DNA from: Vespula vulgaris
Taxonomy: Eukaryota; Arthropoda; Insecta; Hymenoptera; Vespidae
Length of the DNA stretch: 64,000 bases
Assembly: GCF_905475345.1 (NCBI RefSeq)
Contig: NC_066601.1
Span: 4,071,501-4,135,500 of the forward strand
Direction: 5' to 3'
This document shows positions 24,593 to 36,995 of this stretch, one piece after another; within the stretch, counting starts at the first letter, position 1; each line of letters begins with the position of its first letter. The notes below the pieces were generated by a model. That model ran no database searches. It was given only the letters and a program-made list of their open reading frames with translations, and was not told where the DNA came from. The position numbers were made by a program, and so were the translations under genes.

Positions 24593-24665
24593 GAAAAAAC
24601 GAGGGAAAGAGAAGGAGAGAGAGAAAGGCAAAAGATAGAAGTAGAAAAAGAGAGAGAGAGAGAGA
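24558..24665. repeat. GA-rich tract
   Basis: GA dinucleotides with AAA, GGA and AAC interruptions over about 108 bases. Overlapping Arg/Glu and Ser/Leu frames are artefacts. Confidence 0.9.
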
Positions 24666-24989
24666 CAGAATGAACAAAAGAATAGAAGACGACCAGTGAA
24701 ATAAAGCGGAAGAACGCCAAGATACTTTTTATTTCGTCGTCGGACGTAATTTCGAGACCGTAGTCTGCACGATCCTGTCGCTTAATCCGATTGTGAAAAT
24801 AATTTTTCAAATTCATTTATTTTCGCGCTTTTCCATTGAGATCAAACGAATACCGACCGTGGAAATTAATCTTTCGATGAAATTGGATAACACGCTTGGC
24901 GCGAAACCGGCTTCCTAATCGAAACTAAAAGAAGTACTTTTCAACGAAATACTACTCGTTTTATCGGTAAATTCTGATTTCCTCCTACC

Positions 24990-25023
<34 letters not shown>

Positions 25024-25225
25024 TTTTCTAGACATTGATACGCGCAAGCGCGTTACGCTTTTCATTGGATGAAGTCACTTTCGGCCGTCGTATCTCCGAA
25101 TACGACAAAATCCCGATTCGAACGCGTCGAAATCCAACGTAATCCGATATAGTCGAGCCCATCAGCGATGCCATTCGAGTACATTGCTACGCATATATAC
25201 CTGTAGACACACGAATACATATACA

Positions 25226-25244
25226 AGGTGTTTCATTTAAATCC
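25226..25244 (+). mobile_element. Possible transposon end motif
   Basis: AGGTGTTTCATTTAAATCC matches the motif at 9244-9260 (GTGTTTCATTT.AATC shared) and the core inverted at 61238-61254. There is no coding remnant beside it. Confidence 0.22.
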
Positions 25245-26707
25245 CTTCAATTTTTGATCAAATCTTTGCTTTGGTATAATTTTGAAATCGTTGCTCGTTT
25301 TACGTCGTGATCGACGACTACGACGATACTACGTGTATACGTCCGTTTTTTCATTTTCCCACGACTACAAAAATGATATCTCGATGATATCAATGATACT
25401 TCAATGATCCTCTTTGAAGTACATTAATAATATGTAAAGTGGAAGCGGGATAAGGGAAATGAGAATAGAAGACGATGAAAAGGATATCGGAAGTAGATAC
25501 CTTCTATCGTCGTGAAAGAGGATTTAAATCGTGCCACTCACTGAAGTATCGATTAAATCACGAGACTTTAGCCGGACTCTGTGTGTGCCTCCCTTCATTG
25601 CCGTTCTCTTGCCGATCGAAAGAACATTAGAACGAGAAAGATGATTAAACGTCGCGCGTCGAATTAAATACGGTAATGTTGGATAGCGGTATCCGATCAA
25701 ACAAAATTACAACGAAAGAATAGATAAAATTAATGTTAAAGTATATCGGTAAATCGCCCTTTAAATTACAGGAGATAAAAAAGACATTTCAAAGATCCAT
25801 TAAGATCAGAAATTTACATATTTTACTCGTCTCGAATAAAGTTCGTATATATACGCTTTAAACTGAAATACTAATTTCCTTGCTATGGTTCCTTTCATTG
25901 CCAAAGAAAAAAAAGAAAAAAAAAGAAAATAAAGGAAAAAAAGAAAGAAGAAGAAAAAAGAAAAATCATTATTCGACATTTCTCATGAAAATTTCTCTGA
26001 CACCTGCGATTCGGTCGCTGAAAGCAAGTTTCCTAGCTGTACGCCATGTTTACGTCGAATATATGCGTCTGGGGATTTTCAGTGGTTGGAACGTCACGCG
26101 AATGGAATTTATTATCGCGCGATATCCTATATTATTCCGTTCTTGTAAGAGATTTCATCGTCTACTTTACACGGTTAGGTCACCCTTCCAACTAAATGCT
26201 TTCAACTTTAGAACGATATTCACCGCTAATTGAACTTACTAAGATTAGGAGAGCAATTGAATAATTTGAATTAATCGTTTTAAACGACACATCTCACTAT
26301 TTTTTTGCACTATCTAACAAAAATATAACAAATTTATTATCGTAAAACGTAGAAGAAGAAGAAGAAGAAGAAGAAGAAGAACATCCTCCGACAGAAATAA
26401 TTCTCACATTTCAACAACAAAGAAAGGATAAAAAACAAAAACAAAAAAGAAAGGGCGAAAAAGAGGAAGAAAAAGAAAAAAGAAACAAAGGAAGTAAAGT
26501 ACAACGTGACTTACGAGCGCCGATATAAATTTTTGTTAAATCTAACGAATGGAACTATAAATAAATAGGAAAAAGGAAAAATATGTCGAAGCCTTGACAT
26601 TCCTGGTATACTAAACTTCTTAATATGTCGCTCGATGTTCCCTATTTCACACACCGTACCAATATATACAGATACCTACGTACATATCTAGGTACGTTCG
26701 ATAAATT

Positions 26708-26935
26708 TCAAAACAAACTTTCCAAGCGGATAGCTTCGAAATGCCAGTTAGCGTTTACGTCGGCCCTCGACACGCGTCTAATCTCGCAATGTGTTGCCGA
26801 TGGTAACGTTATCGTTACGTTTAACATCATGTGAGCTCGTTTGGCACGTAGCTTCGAACGTTCGCGCCCACTTTCCATAGGAAAACGTAACATGGGGTGT
26901 GCTTGTGTCCTTGTACGGCGACTGATTTTGGCCAA
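26708..26935 (-). CDS. Unassigned minus-strand frame in a unique island
   Basis: A 75-codon stop-free frame in a GC-richer, repeat-free island (26600-27130). The frame opens at a TTG and has an internal ATG pair (MMLNVTITLPSATHCE). The plus strand of the same island also has overlapping frames of 61-77 codons, so the coding strand, if any, is unclear. An inverted pair, GTAACG-ttat-CGTTAC, lies inside. The island may be conserved regulatory DNA as easily as coding DNA. Confidence 0.1.
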   Translation of the reverse strand: MAKISRRTRTQAHPMLRFPMESGRERSKLRAKRAHMMLNVTITLPSATHCEIRRVSRADVNANWHFEAIRLESLF

Positions 26936-27175
26936 TGGACGCCGATGTCATTTCGTATCGATCGACTCTTCATTAACTCCCTTTCCATTTCCCACCGCCC
27001 TTTCATCCACGAAATGCCAACTCTGATATTAGTAGTGATTTTGGTTCACTCGATACACTTGACTGATACGTTAAATCGTTGGAAAATTGCGTCTGGCCGT
27101 TTAAAGGCGATAATTGCTATTAGTTTATAGTAGTTAGTTTTTATTAATTATTTCCTTCCATTCTCTTGGTTTCTT

Positions 27176-27207
<32 letters not shown>

Positions 27208-30198
27208 GAGAGGAAAGGAAAAGAAAACGCCTGTCATCAGCAACGTTTAAATAATAATAGATCTTTCGATGAATTCGAACGAGTTGCGAAGTAAAGTTTA
27301 AAAAAAGAAAAAAGTCCGAACAAATTTATGAACCTGTTTCCATCTTGATCGAAAAATTTAATAACGACGTATGCAAGTTCTACGTTTGTTAATCGATAGA
27401 GGGACGAAGCAAATACTCAGTTAATGGTATACGCTCTAAAGTTATAGCTCGCGTTATGAAAATCCATGTGATATTTTATCGGGAAAAGGGTTCGAAAGAA
27501 AAGAGCAAAGGCCTCCAGTGAGTATCGAAAATTATCATGACATAATACAGGATCGATACACGAGGAATCGCGTGATTAATTCAGTGGATTTTCCAATGTA
27601 CGTATGACTTGAATTTTCGAATTTTCCTGGGCTCTCGATTAATCCCAGTTGAGTTCGAGCAGCGATAAAGCAAATTTATCGATCGATGTGCTTCACTTGG
27701 CAAGCTTTTCGTATTAACGGAAAATAAGATCGAATGTGATCGAGATTGACGATATTTTATAGTTTTATATATCGAAGAAAACGGTAATAACGTTTCCAAA
27801 CTCGGCAAACGTTCGATCGTTAATAATTTCAATCACGTATTCGACCGTCGTAATAATAAATAACTATCCGACAATACGGATCTTAAGAATGGGCCGTTGT
27901 AAGAAGACAAGAGGTCCGTTAAGAGAGAAATAGTGTTATCGTCTCTTGGGGAATTAGTGGTCGCTTAATACCGAGCAATTCTCATCGTTCTGTTTCTTTT
28001 TCTCGTTGCTGGAAAAGTTACAACGACCTTATTCTTATTTCTTCGTTCGGTTTAAAAGCATTAAGTATGCATGCACACACGTCCTACTTTTGCAGATTAA
28101 CCTTTTCCACAATATTCCTGTGTATAGTATTACGCGTATTAAATACGGACTAATAACGATAATAATCGCGAGTATGATTACATATACTGCAAATTAAATA
28201 AAAAGATTATTATTATTATTATTATTATCATTATCGTATACTCTCAATTGACTCACGTCCAATGAAAATACGATGTACGTATATCCGTGTCAATTAAATG
28301 TATACATAAATAATATCCACGAAAGTGCATACGAAAATTATCCTCTTGCAATGAAAATTATTCGACGATTTAACAAATGCTCATGCGCTTAACATGTTAA
28401 CCTTAGTTATTTGGAAAGAGTTAGCTCGAAAAAGGTTGTAAAAGTAGATATATACGGTCATTCCGTTGAGAAAAAGTCAAAGTAATCGGGAGCTTAAGAG
28501 GAAAAGCTTTGCTGTTTCTCGCACGACCGCTTTAAAGGGTGAGTTTTAAAATGCGGTGGCGTAAACCATCGAGCTTTCCCAGGACTTTAACTATTATCCA
28601 GGGTACTATCAGTGTTTCGGAAAACTTTTGTTTCTCACCGTTCTAGGTGTCTTCAAAATTATCTTCATACAGATACGGCCGCACAGGGTATTTCTAGCCA
28701 GCCCTAGGCGAGAAGGTAAAAGTAAGTTTTCACGCAAAGCGTGTTATCTTTCTGTCTCTCTTTCCCTCTGTTTCTCTTTCTCCTTTTCTTTCTCTTTCTC
28801 TTTCTCTTTCTTTCTTCTTCCATGTTACTTCCATTACGTTCATAAATGAGCATGAAATGGGATTTAACTTCGCACTTTTAGAGAAATACCTCTAAAAAAT
28901 CTATATCATCGCGATCACCATTTCAAAAATTCTTTTTTCCTCTTCTCGCAATGAAGTGCAATAGAAAATGTTTTTATTCGCACTAAGCTCGTTATTCGTT
29001 TCTCTATCTTAGAGCAACAAATATTTTATTAAACCGATCGTTCATAAATAATATTCACGTAACTCGTTCTTACTTTTCTTTTTCTTCTTTCATTTGCAAA
29101 AAGGAACAATTATGTTTGTTAACTTAGATCGAGTCGTATAACAAATATTGACTTAACAATTGTCATATGTCACATTAGACAACTGTATAGCCTAGAGAAT
29201 AGAAAATTTTCTTTTTCAAAACTTTTTATATTCAAATACATATACGTCGTACGTATTGTAGTTTCTTCAAAGAACTTCTCTCTCTCTCTCTCCCTCTCTT
29301 CCTCTTCACGTACACGACGTTGATGTACGAGAAGGAAATCTAGAATAGCAAGAACGAAGAACGAGGAACATCCCTTTCTTCTGACACATCGTACGATCTT
29401 CAAAAGGAGTGAAATTTCCGCGAACGTGAAACGCCGATATATCGGCCGCATATATCCGTATTCGTCTTCGTATATCTTTGCTAACCACCCTCGAAAATAT
29501 AATTTTTTTTCTATATATATATCTCTCTCTTTCTCTCTTTCTCTATCTGTACCCTTTCCGTGATCTGCGGCTCACCTCCGGTACCGAACTTTCTCGAAAG
29601 CACTTCCGAGCACGGAATAGAATCTTCCACTCGGCCGAAATCGGAGAGTCGGAAATGATATAAGAAAAAAGATGAGGGAGAAGAAGAGATAGTAAGGGTA
29701 AGGGCGGAAACGAGATATCGAGGGAATGGTAGGAAAGAAGCGGAACAGCTGGCTGCACGACACCATGATTATTCTCGACAGAAGCCATGCATCAAAATTG
29801 TAAATTTTTGAAGCATCGAAGTCAACGCGGATATATTTCTGGTAGGTAGCGGAAAGAAGAAGAGAGTGAACTGACTGAAGGGAACGATAGTCTATCACCG
29901 TTCTCTTTCTCCCTCTCTTTTCGTGCCTCCTTTTCTGCTAGGGACTTCCTCTTACGTGGTATCGGCGTATGAAAAGTGTATGAATGCGAATTCTCCGTGC
30001 ATGTACATGAAACTCTCTCTCTCTCTCTATATATATATACGTTGTGTGTGTGCGTGCGATGTGTGTATGTATGTACGAAGCTGAGAAAGAGAAGAAGCGA
30101 GTATAATGTGTGCACTTGATATCTATGCATGAGTTGGCACACACGCTTGACACGCTATGTCACTGTATACTGTGTTACTAGCACATATGAGCACACGT

Positions 30199-30202
<4 letters not shown>

Positions 30203-30260
<58 letters not shown>
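30203..30260. repeat. (GA)n microsatellite, longest in the window
   Basis: About 58 bases of uninterrupted GA (29 units). Confidence 0.95.
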
Positions 30261-30265
<5 letters not shown>

Positions 30266-30510
30266 TAGAGAGAGAAGGTGCGTCTCTACGAAGGGTAGTT
30301 AGCTCGTGCTCGGTGGTTGCAGCATTGCGGGGTGCACGGCGAACCAGGATCGATCCAGGGACCATGGCATCATCCTCTAACCCTCAACGACCAACTCGAA
30401 GCCAGCTCTGCTTCTCTACTTCCATACAACCACTACTCTCCCAACCTCCTCCTCTTCCTCCTCACTACTCTTTCACCCTCCAACCGGCGCACGTCCATGA
30501 AGGCTCATCC

Positions 30511-30513
30511 TCT

Positions 30514-30544
<31 letters not shown>

Positions 30545-30575
30545 TTCTCTCTCTTTCTGTCTATCTCCCTTTCTC
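30511..30575. repeat. (CT)n tract
   Basis: CT dinucleotides interrupted by GT and TTT. Confidence 0.9.
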
Positions 30576-31165
30576 TTCCACTTCTTCTCCCTCCTACTAC
30601 TCTACCGTCGCCTTATGGAACTCCTCTATCACGGACAAATATGGCTTGCATACATACCGAAGACCAAGAGAGAAAGAGACACAGAAAGAGAGAGAAAGAG
30701 AGAGAAAGAGAGAGAGACAGAGAAAACCGCACCGACCTGGCACACTCGTCAGAATACTCGCGTGCATAGAGTTATCTAGAATAGAAGAGGATTTTCTCTC
30801 TCCCTCTCTTTCCCTTTTCTTTTCTTTTTTTTTCGTCTATCCTCCTCGAGGAAGAATCGATAAACGATAAAAGAAGGTACGGATTCATCGCGTTCTTTCC
30901 ATTCCCCTTTTGCATTTCTTCGCTCTTTGTTTGTCGTATTTCTCGTCCGATCAATTCAGATTTTCTTTAAGTTTGTTAATTGTTTTAAACAGGAGAATTT
31001 AATTCATTGATTAGTAGGATTGATCGTTTCTGCAATATCGATTATTTCGTTTAATCGTTCGAGAATCGAAGGACATACGGATTGATAATTAGTCGAAATG
31101 TCGATCCTGTTTCGACCTTGGAAGCTTTTCTCGAAAAATTTCGAGAGAGTACGTGATCGAATCGA

Positions 31166-31558
31166 CTATGAATTCCTTTCGAACGGGAAGAACGATGGGC
31201 ACAGGTAAAATGGCCTTCGACAGGAGGAACTTGAATTCGTTCGTACGTGTCGGCCAACACAAAGGAGGGCAATCGCGAGGAGAATCGGAACTCGTTCGTG
31301 CGACACTAACGACGTCCCGTCGACTTTCGTCGCTTCCCCAGGTTTTCCTTGCCCACTTTTCTTCTCGTACCTGGTGCCACCAAAATTGTATCCACCTCCG
31401 GAAATTCCATCCGGTCGTACGTTTTCCATTAACAGAAATACTCGTCTAACCTTCCGTTTTCTATTTCGACGAGATTTGAATAATTTTGCCCTTAGTTGGA
31501 GTAAGTATCTTTCGTCTGTTCTTGCATCAACTAATTTACATTTGCCATTGCATTTCAT
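31166..31558 (-). CDS. Unassigned ORF, 130 codons
   Basis: A 130-codon ATG-to-stop minus-strand frame in a GC-richer, repeat-free island. An internal stretch (MENVRPDGISGGGYNFGGTR) is glycine-patterned and ends at a weak donor-like CACCAG|gtacgag. The flanking parts are basic (RRNRKRKVRR) and Ser/Cys/Pro-rich. The plus strand is open over much of the same span (31153-31449, 98 codons), so strand choice is uncertain. No signal peptide or domain is recognised. It is longer than most chance frames that are free of low complexity. Confidence 0.15.
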   Translation of the reverse strand: MKCNGKCKLVDARTDERYLLQLRAKLFKSRRNRKRKVRRVFLLMENVRPDGISGGGYNFGGTRYEKKSGQGKPGEATKVDGTSLVSHERVPILLAIALLCVGRHVRTNSSSSCRRPFYLCPSFFPFERNS

Positions 31559-32943
31559 AGATAGTTAAATCGATTATAAGATTCATTTAGGACGAATACT
31601 ATTAGAATTAGCGTAAAGAGCATTACGTGCGCTGTATGAGAATGAATTTAACGTGTGATAAAGTAAACGGCGAGGTAGAACGTTCATAGTCAATTAAATT
31701 GTCATCCGAATCTGATGATAATTGGATAGAATCTCTCTATTGTAACGTTTGTAATAACTTTCATTAATTGATCATTAGTGATCTTTATTGTTCTCGACGT
31801 TACGAAAGCGAGTGACAAACGAATAAAGAGCTTGTTAATGTTTACCGAATAAAAACGAACGATGAGAAAAATTGTACGATATTGAAGTATGAATGAGACG
31901 ACGATGGAAAAGTATTGGGAAATCGTTGAGAGGCCATCGACGTTAAAACTCCTACTCTTCTAAGCAATACGAAAAAGAGAAAGAGAAAAATAGAGGGAAA
32001 AGAGAGAAGGCATAGTGGATATCGATCTATCACGAGGAACTAAAGCAAGAAATTCCTCGCACGATCGTGCAAGATCCGAGTAAAGGAATCTACCCGAGCA
32101 TATGCCATTTCCTTGGAACTCCTCTTTATGGAACTCTTCTATCACAGTCAAGCACGGTCTCCTCGTACATCGAACACAAGATCGCACACATACACGCACA
32201 CCGAAAGAGTTTCCATGGAGTTTCTTAAGCGATCTTTCGGACTGGAGTCGTGGGAATAGACGCGTGTCTACCACTAGCATCGCGAGTTCTTCTTTCGCGA
32301 ACTCTTCGGAAAGGTTAAAGGCAGGATATAATAGTTTCCGACTTAGCCAAATAATTAATAAACGAAATATAGGGATCGTACGAACTGATGAGTTTAAAAT
32401 AGTCGAGTTAATAGACAAGTATTAATCATAACGAATTTATGAAAATCATCTTTCCTTTTAAACGTGCTACATGATTCTTTTCTTTTCTTGTTTCTTTTTT
32501 TTTTGGCTTTCGAAAAAATACTTGTCCACATATTCATATACGATATCGAAAAAGTATATTTCTTTCTTAATTTCAAGGCACGTGATACTCTATAGATCCT
32601 CGACACCCCGTAAGACCTTACCCCGTACTCAAAATGACATAATTTGATTTATCGTTGTCCATACCCACGGGATAACTCGCGCTTTTCGAGACTTCTTCGA
32701 TCGCTCTTTGATCATCCATCTTTCTAGCGAGATAAGGAAAGACAATCTGATCCAATTCCAACGACTACCTTGACCGGCCATGGACACGAATAATGCTTTT
32801 ACTCTACGAATCAAAGGGACAATCCCTTTCTTTCCTTTGTCTCTTTCCATTGGGCTCTATGAGATCAAGCGAATACTTCATAAAAGAAATAAGATTGAAA
32901 AAGCAAAGAAATAGAACGAGAGAAAGACAAATAGAAGATACAA

Positions 32944-33020
32944 AGAAGAAGAAGAAGAAGAAGTATAAGAAGAAGTATAAGAGGAAGAAGAAGAAAAAGT
33001 ATAACAAGAAGAAGAAGAAT
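32944..33020. repeat. AAG-rich imperfect repeat
   Basis: AAG triplets interrupted by three TATAA blocks (AAGTATAAG-like unit). The Lys and Ser/Tyr frames over it are artefacts. Confidence 0.85.
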
Positions 33021-33100
33021 AAGCGTCTTTTGGAGAAAGCTTGGTATTATTTAATTGGACAATAATGACGATAAGATTCTCAAGCCACAGATGCATTCTC

Positions 33101-33102
<2 letters not shown>

Positions 33103-33144
<42 letters not shown>
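33103..33144. repeat. (AT)n microsatellite
   Basis: About 42 bases of uninterrupted AT. Confidence 0.95.
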
Positions 33145-33146
<2 letters not shown>

Positions 33147-33300
33147 TGAGTATAATCCTTAACAAGGAACCAAATAAGCAGGCAGACGCGAAGTAAACTC
33201 GGTCGCATCCATTCCTTGGATTTCGTCTTTCCCGATGGGATTTTCCTCGTCGGCATTGCAGTCCCTACGTCCGTCTACGAGACAGATGCTTCCCCTTTAC

Positions 33301-33357
33301 CTTCGTTGATAGGTCTCTCGACGAGGAAGGCTTTACTCCTTCTTCATCCGCGACGTC
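33301..33357 (-). CDS. Candidate 57-nt exon
   Basis: On the minus strand acgttctctag is followed by 57 bases and a donor, CGAAG|gtaaaggg. Only the phase-0 frame is open. It reads DVADEEGVKPSSSRDLSTK, with 9 of 19 codons starting with G, a strong coding-like bias for AT-rich DNA. It starts and ends at phase 0. The plus strand has a competing candidate: a strong acceptor (gcattgcag) at about 33259 followed by an open frame to a stop inside this segment. The phase does not fit the neighbouring minus-strand candidates, so it would need other partners. Confidence 0.18.
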
Positions 33358-34106
33358 CTAGAGAACGTTTCTAATTGGATAATAATGCAGACGTGGCAGA
33401 CATTTATGATAACGTCCGTCGATCCCATGGGAGAGAAAAAGAGAAGGACAGACAGAAAGAAAGAGAAAGACAAAAAGAGAGAGAGAAAAAGAGAGAGAAC
33501 CCAACAACGAATATATATATATATATATAGAAGTAGTTCTCCTAATTCGAAATATATCCTTTTCAACATGGACATCTTTAATTCGAGCGATAACTAGAGT
33601 ATTAAGGGCACGTAATCGTCGCGTAATCCTCGGAAAACGATTTTCACAGGCCGCTTCTTCTGCATTCATCCCTTCACCTCTTTACTCCTCCCACATCCCA
33701 CTACCTATCCTTTTCATTTCTCTTCTTTCAATCTTCTTCTCCTCTTTCACGTCGTAGTTTAATCCGGAAAAGAGAGATAGGTAGATAGAGAGGAAGAGAA
33801 AGACCGAGTGGACGCGTGCCATGCAGAGCGTTATAAAAACACGGTTCGACGTTGAAAGCTCTTCGTGAATAGAGCGATAAATAGCACAGGTGTTTTCAAG
33901 AAGCTCGGTGAAAAAGACCGCCACCCAGGTCTTCTTCTTCTTTTCTTTCTTTTTCTTTTTTTTTCTTTTTTTTCTTTTTTTTCTTTCTCTTCTTCTTCTT
34001 CTTTTTACTGATGTGTTAGTACTTAGACAAGGACTAAATAGAACACGTTTGCTATCAACCTTACATATGTCGATATTAAATTATATTATATACCTAATAT
34101 ATATAA

Positions 34107-34109
<3 letters not shown>

Positions 34110-34158
<49 letters not shown>

Positions 34159-34159
34159 C
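34110..34159. repeat. Compound (CT)n(AT)n
   Basis: About 31 bases of CT followed directly by about 19 bases of AT. Confidence 0.93.
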
Positions 34160-34407
34160 TGTGTGTATATATTTATGTATACTCATACATAAATTGTACG
34201 TTTATTCAATCGAACGATAAAAACGAACTCTTCTTTATACGTTCTTTAACTCAACAACCTGATCATCTTCCTTTAGTATTTCTAAACAAACATCCAACTT
34301 CTACCTCTATCCTTATTTTTCTTCATCCATTTCCATACAATACACGAGAATTCATCTCCTGCTAGCTTTTTATTCTCCTTTGATAGAAAAAGAGAAAGAG
34401 GGAGAAA

Positions 34408-34465
34408 TAGAAAAAGAAAAAGAAAAAGAAAAAGAAAAGGAAAAAGAAAAAGAGAAAGAGAAAGA
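34408..34465. repeat. (GAAAAA)n hexamer tract
   Basis: GAAAAA units with some GAAAG variants. Confidence 0.88.
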
Positions 34466-34648
34466 CATACAATAAGAAAGCACCATGCTCGGCACAAGGA
34501 GTATGGTATGTCGTTAAACGACCCCCTCAACTACTTTCTCCAAGTGTCTTCCTTTTCGTCCTCAAACGTCGTAAGTCGAATGTCGTCTATCTCGTTTTCT
34601 TTTTCTACTACTCATTCTTATTCCGATCCCTCTTCTTTCTTTCCCTCT

Positions 34649-34686
34649 CCTTCCTTCCTTCCTTCCTTCCTTCCTTCCTTCCTTCC
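34649..34686. repeat. (CTTC)n microsatellite
   Basis: About nine consecutive CTTC units. Confidence 0.95.
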
Positions 34687-34790
34687 TGCCGTCATTTCAT
34701 CTTCCAAGAACCACTAGACATCCATATTTTTCGTAATCGATTCTACCGAGTTTCCTTCGTTGATATTACCACGATAAGATTTTTAGGTTT

Positions 34791-34870
34791 TAATATCGAT
34801 ATATTTTAAATGATATATCGAATATTTTAAATAATACATATATATATGTATTATTTAAAATATGATATTA
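34791..34870. repeat. Two abutting palindromes inside an outer inverted repeat
   Basis: A 26-bp hairpin at 34796-34821 (TCGATATAT, 8-nt spacer, ATATATCGA) is directly followed by a perfect 42-bp palindrome at 34822-34863. The half-site of the latter begins ATATTTTAAATAATAC. The whole is bracketed by TAATATC (34791-34797) and GATATTA (34864-34870). ATATTTTAAAT also recurs directly (34801 and 34822). This is more ordered than AT-rich background and could extrude a cruciform. No transposon family is recognised. Confidence 0.85.
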
Positions 34871-36313
34871 GATCGTTGAAAACGTTCGCAATGGTTTTAA
34901 TAATTAGTTTAAACGAACAAGATAAAAATTTGTTTTTGGAATTATTACGAGGTCGTAGATCGAAAAATAAATTCCTTTTTTTTCCAATGAGATAATATGA
35001 TTTCAGAACAAAATTCATTTCGTTCTATCGAAGGAATTCGATGAATGTGGTAATTATTGAAATTAAATTGCCTTTTGCAAAATTTCTCATCAATTAGAAT
35101 TACGTCCTTTGTAATAAAACGTATGAAATATATGTTAGATCCTAACTTGGAATGTTATATCTATTATATTTTCATGAAATAACGATAACGATGTCCAAGA
35201 AATATATCGATCTTGAAAATCATGAAAAGTGAAAAGCGATCGAGTAAAATGTTCTATTGGGTTTCGAATTTTGTTCGAATTATCAGCCCTCGCTCGGTTA
35301 AAACCACGAGAATAATTTATCGACTTAATTACTCACCGCTGATCGTTATGCGAATAATCGTTTCTCAACAACAGTATTCCGCATATAATAATAATAAAAC
35401 ACGGTACGTGGGCCAATGTGCACTATCGAAAAGCGATTATTCTGAAAACGAAATTAGTAGGAATTACTTGTTTCGCTATTTAGTTGTTAGTCAACGTATC
35501 TAATATTTTCTACGAAAATGCCATTCAAAAATGACCAAACGAATAGTCGTGAAATCAGGTTAAAAAAAAATAAATAAAAAAACAAAAAAAGAGAAGCAAA
35601 GAAACAAAGCAAAAAAAGAATTTTTCTTTTAATCCAAATCCAAATCAATCGTCGAATTTCATAGGGATTCAATAAAATTGAATATACCATTAAACTCTAA
35701 TTATTAGGAGAGAGATAAAATCGATTTATACGCTGCTTTCATCGGTAAGGCTAATTAAATAATTAAATTATTCATTTATTCATTATTACTGCATTCATAA
35801 ATTCATTATAAAAAAAATAAATAAATAAATAATAAATTACTCATCATCCTGATAGACTGGAAAATAAAATAATCGTAGAGAGATATTTTTAGAAATGCAA
35901 ATAATAAATTTTTTCGCTTTGAATCAATGATCCCGATCCTGCGTTAATTGTTATTAGAAATGAAAATTAAGCTAAAATCTGAAATACTTTTACTAATAAA
36001 TGATCGTATACGAGATGGCAGTCAAAATGGATAATTGAAACGAAAATAATAGATTCTCCTCATTCGACCAAATTTACCTTTCAAAAGAAGATTTACCTAC
36101 GTATACCTCCTTCTATTCCAAATAATACAGCTATTGTATATAGTAATCTTCAAATCTATGCCAATTAAATAATAAGAGCGAACTATAACAATGAGCTATC
36201 CAGGTTCGATATAGCCTTATGATTCAAATTCATATTTTATACCGAATGCTATTAATGATTTCTCTGCGTTAACACGACCACTTCTGGGAAATAATTTGGC
36301 GTTTCTATTTTCT

Positions 36314-36344
<31 letters not shown>

Positions 36345-36995
36345 GTTATCTTCTCTTTCAGCGAGAACGATAAAACCCCATAACGATGTTCTCGTTCCAC
36401 TATACGAAATTTCTATCTATATTTTCGCCTAACAACACCGCGTTTTCATTCGCACGATCCGTGGAGGACGTGTCTAAAATATCTTGAATTTCTGTTAGTC
36501 GAAAAGATGCGAAAAATAAAAAAAGGAAAGAAACGAAAAAACGAATGTTTTTTAAATCATTAAAAAGTTAAAATATCTTGTATAAAGTATACGTATATAT
36601 GAATATACAGAATATATGAAACATCAAATATTTAACAATATATTATTCTTCGCAAATTTCTATTTTTTTCTTTTTTCTTCTTAATAATTTCCAAACACGA
36701 GGATAAATAAACTTCGTATCCTTTTTAAATTGAACAAAATTTTTGAATGGATGTTTATAAAGAAACACACTCGAGCTAGAACACTTTCATCGCTCCTTTA
36801 CTTTCCTTTGAAACGTCTTAAATTAATGCGGACGTGAAATTTATTTAAGTAATTGAACAAACTTTTTAAACAAATTTTGGAAACATTTAAATGAATCTTT
36901 TGAAGTTAGTTATGTTTTAATAAATCGTTGACGCTCGAATATAAATAAGACGAGTCGTTAAAATCCTTTTTATCTAGCTTGTGTGCTTTTTCTAG

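Larger units (their letters stand above)
24026..26707. other. Non-coding stretch
   Basis: Contains the 12-bp minisatellite (24177-24250), nested short duplications at 24333-24396, GA-rich DNA (24558-24665), CT (24990-25015), a transposon-end-like motif at 25226, ATGATATC short direct repeats at 25374-25405, an A-rich patch (25905-25970) and an AAG tract (26350-26383). No supported gene was found. Confidence 0.55.
26936..31165. other. Non-coding stretch
   Basis: Contains a poly-A run (27176-27198), an ATT tract (28205-28228), a CTCTTT hexamer tract (28765-28812), CT and GA tracts (29280-29300, 30203-30260, 30511-30575, 30660-30725) and a GC-rich patch at 29560-29660. In that patch all three minus frames are open and a GGAG|gtgagc donor occurs. 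Unique patches lie at 28480-28720 and 30290-30370. The 237-codon plus frame across 30157-30870 is dominated by GA/CT repeats and is not called. Confidence 0.55.
31559..33300. other. Non-coding stretch
   Basis: Unique AT-rich DNA, with a near-repeat of TATGGAACTC at 32127 and an AAG/TATAAG purine tract at 32944-33020. An AT tract lies at 33103-33144 and a unique GC-rich island runs from 33180 to 33440. No supported gene besides the next entry. Confidence 0.55.
33358..36995. other. Non-coding stretch
   Basis: Holds a GA-rich patch (33430-33500), a T-rich pyrimidine tract (33930-34005), a compound CT/AT tract (34110-34159), GAAAAA units (34408-34465) and CTTC units (34649-34686). A striking pair of palindromes lies at 34791-34870 and a CT tract at 36312-36342. 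The rest is unique AT-rich sequence. Confidence 0.6.

Noticed and set aside
25568..25604. 37-nt minus-strand segment ending at a gtgagt donor
   Set aside because: The acceptor has no polypyrimidine tract, and the open frame is too short to be informative.
30157..30870. 237-codon plus-strand frame, the longest in the window
   Set aside because: Its N-terminal and C-terminal halves are translations of GA and CT tracts (Arg/Glu and Ser/Leu runs). Only a short middle part is complex, and no splice or domain evidence supports it.
32140..32147. TATCACAG, the seed of the miR-2 family
   Set aside because: The 3' part does not match miR-2 or miR-13, and no complementary arm occurs upstream.
36204..36214. 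GGTTCGATATA as a tRNA B box
   Set aside because: No A box, acceptor stem or anticodon arm fits at the right distance.
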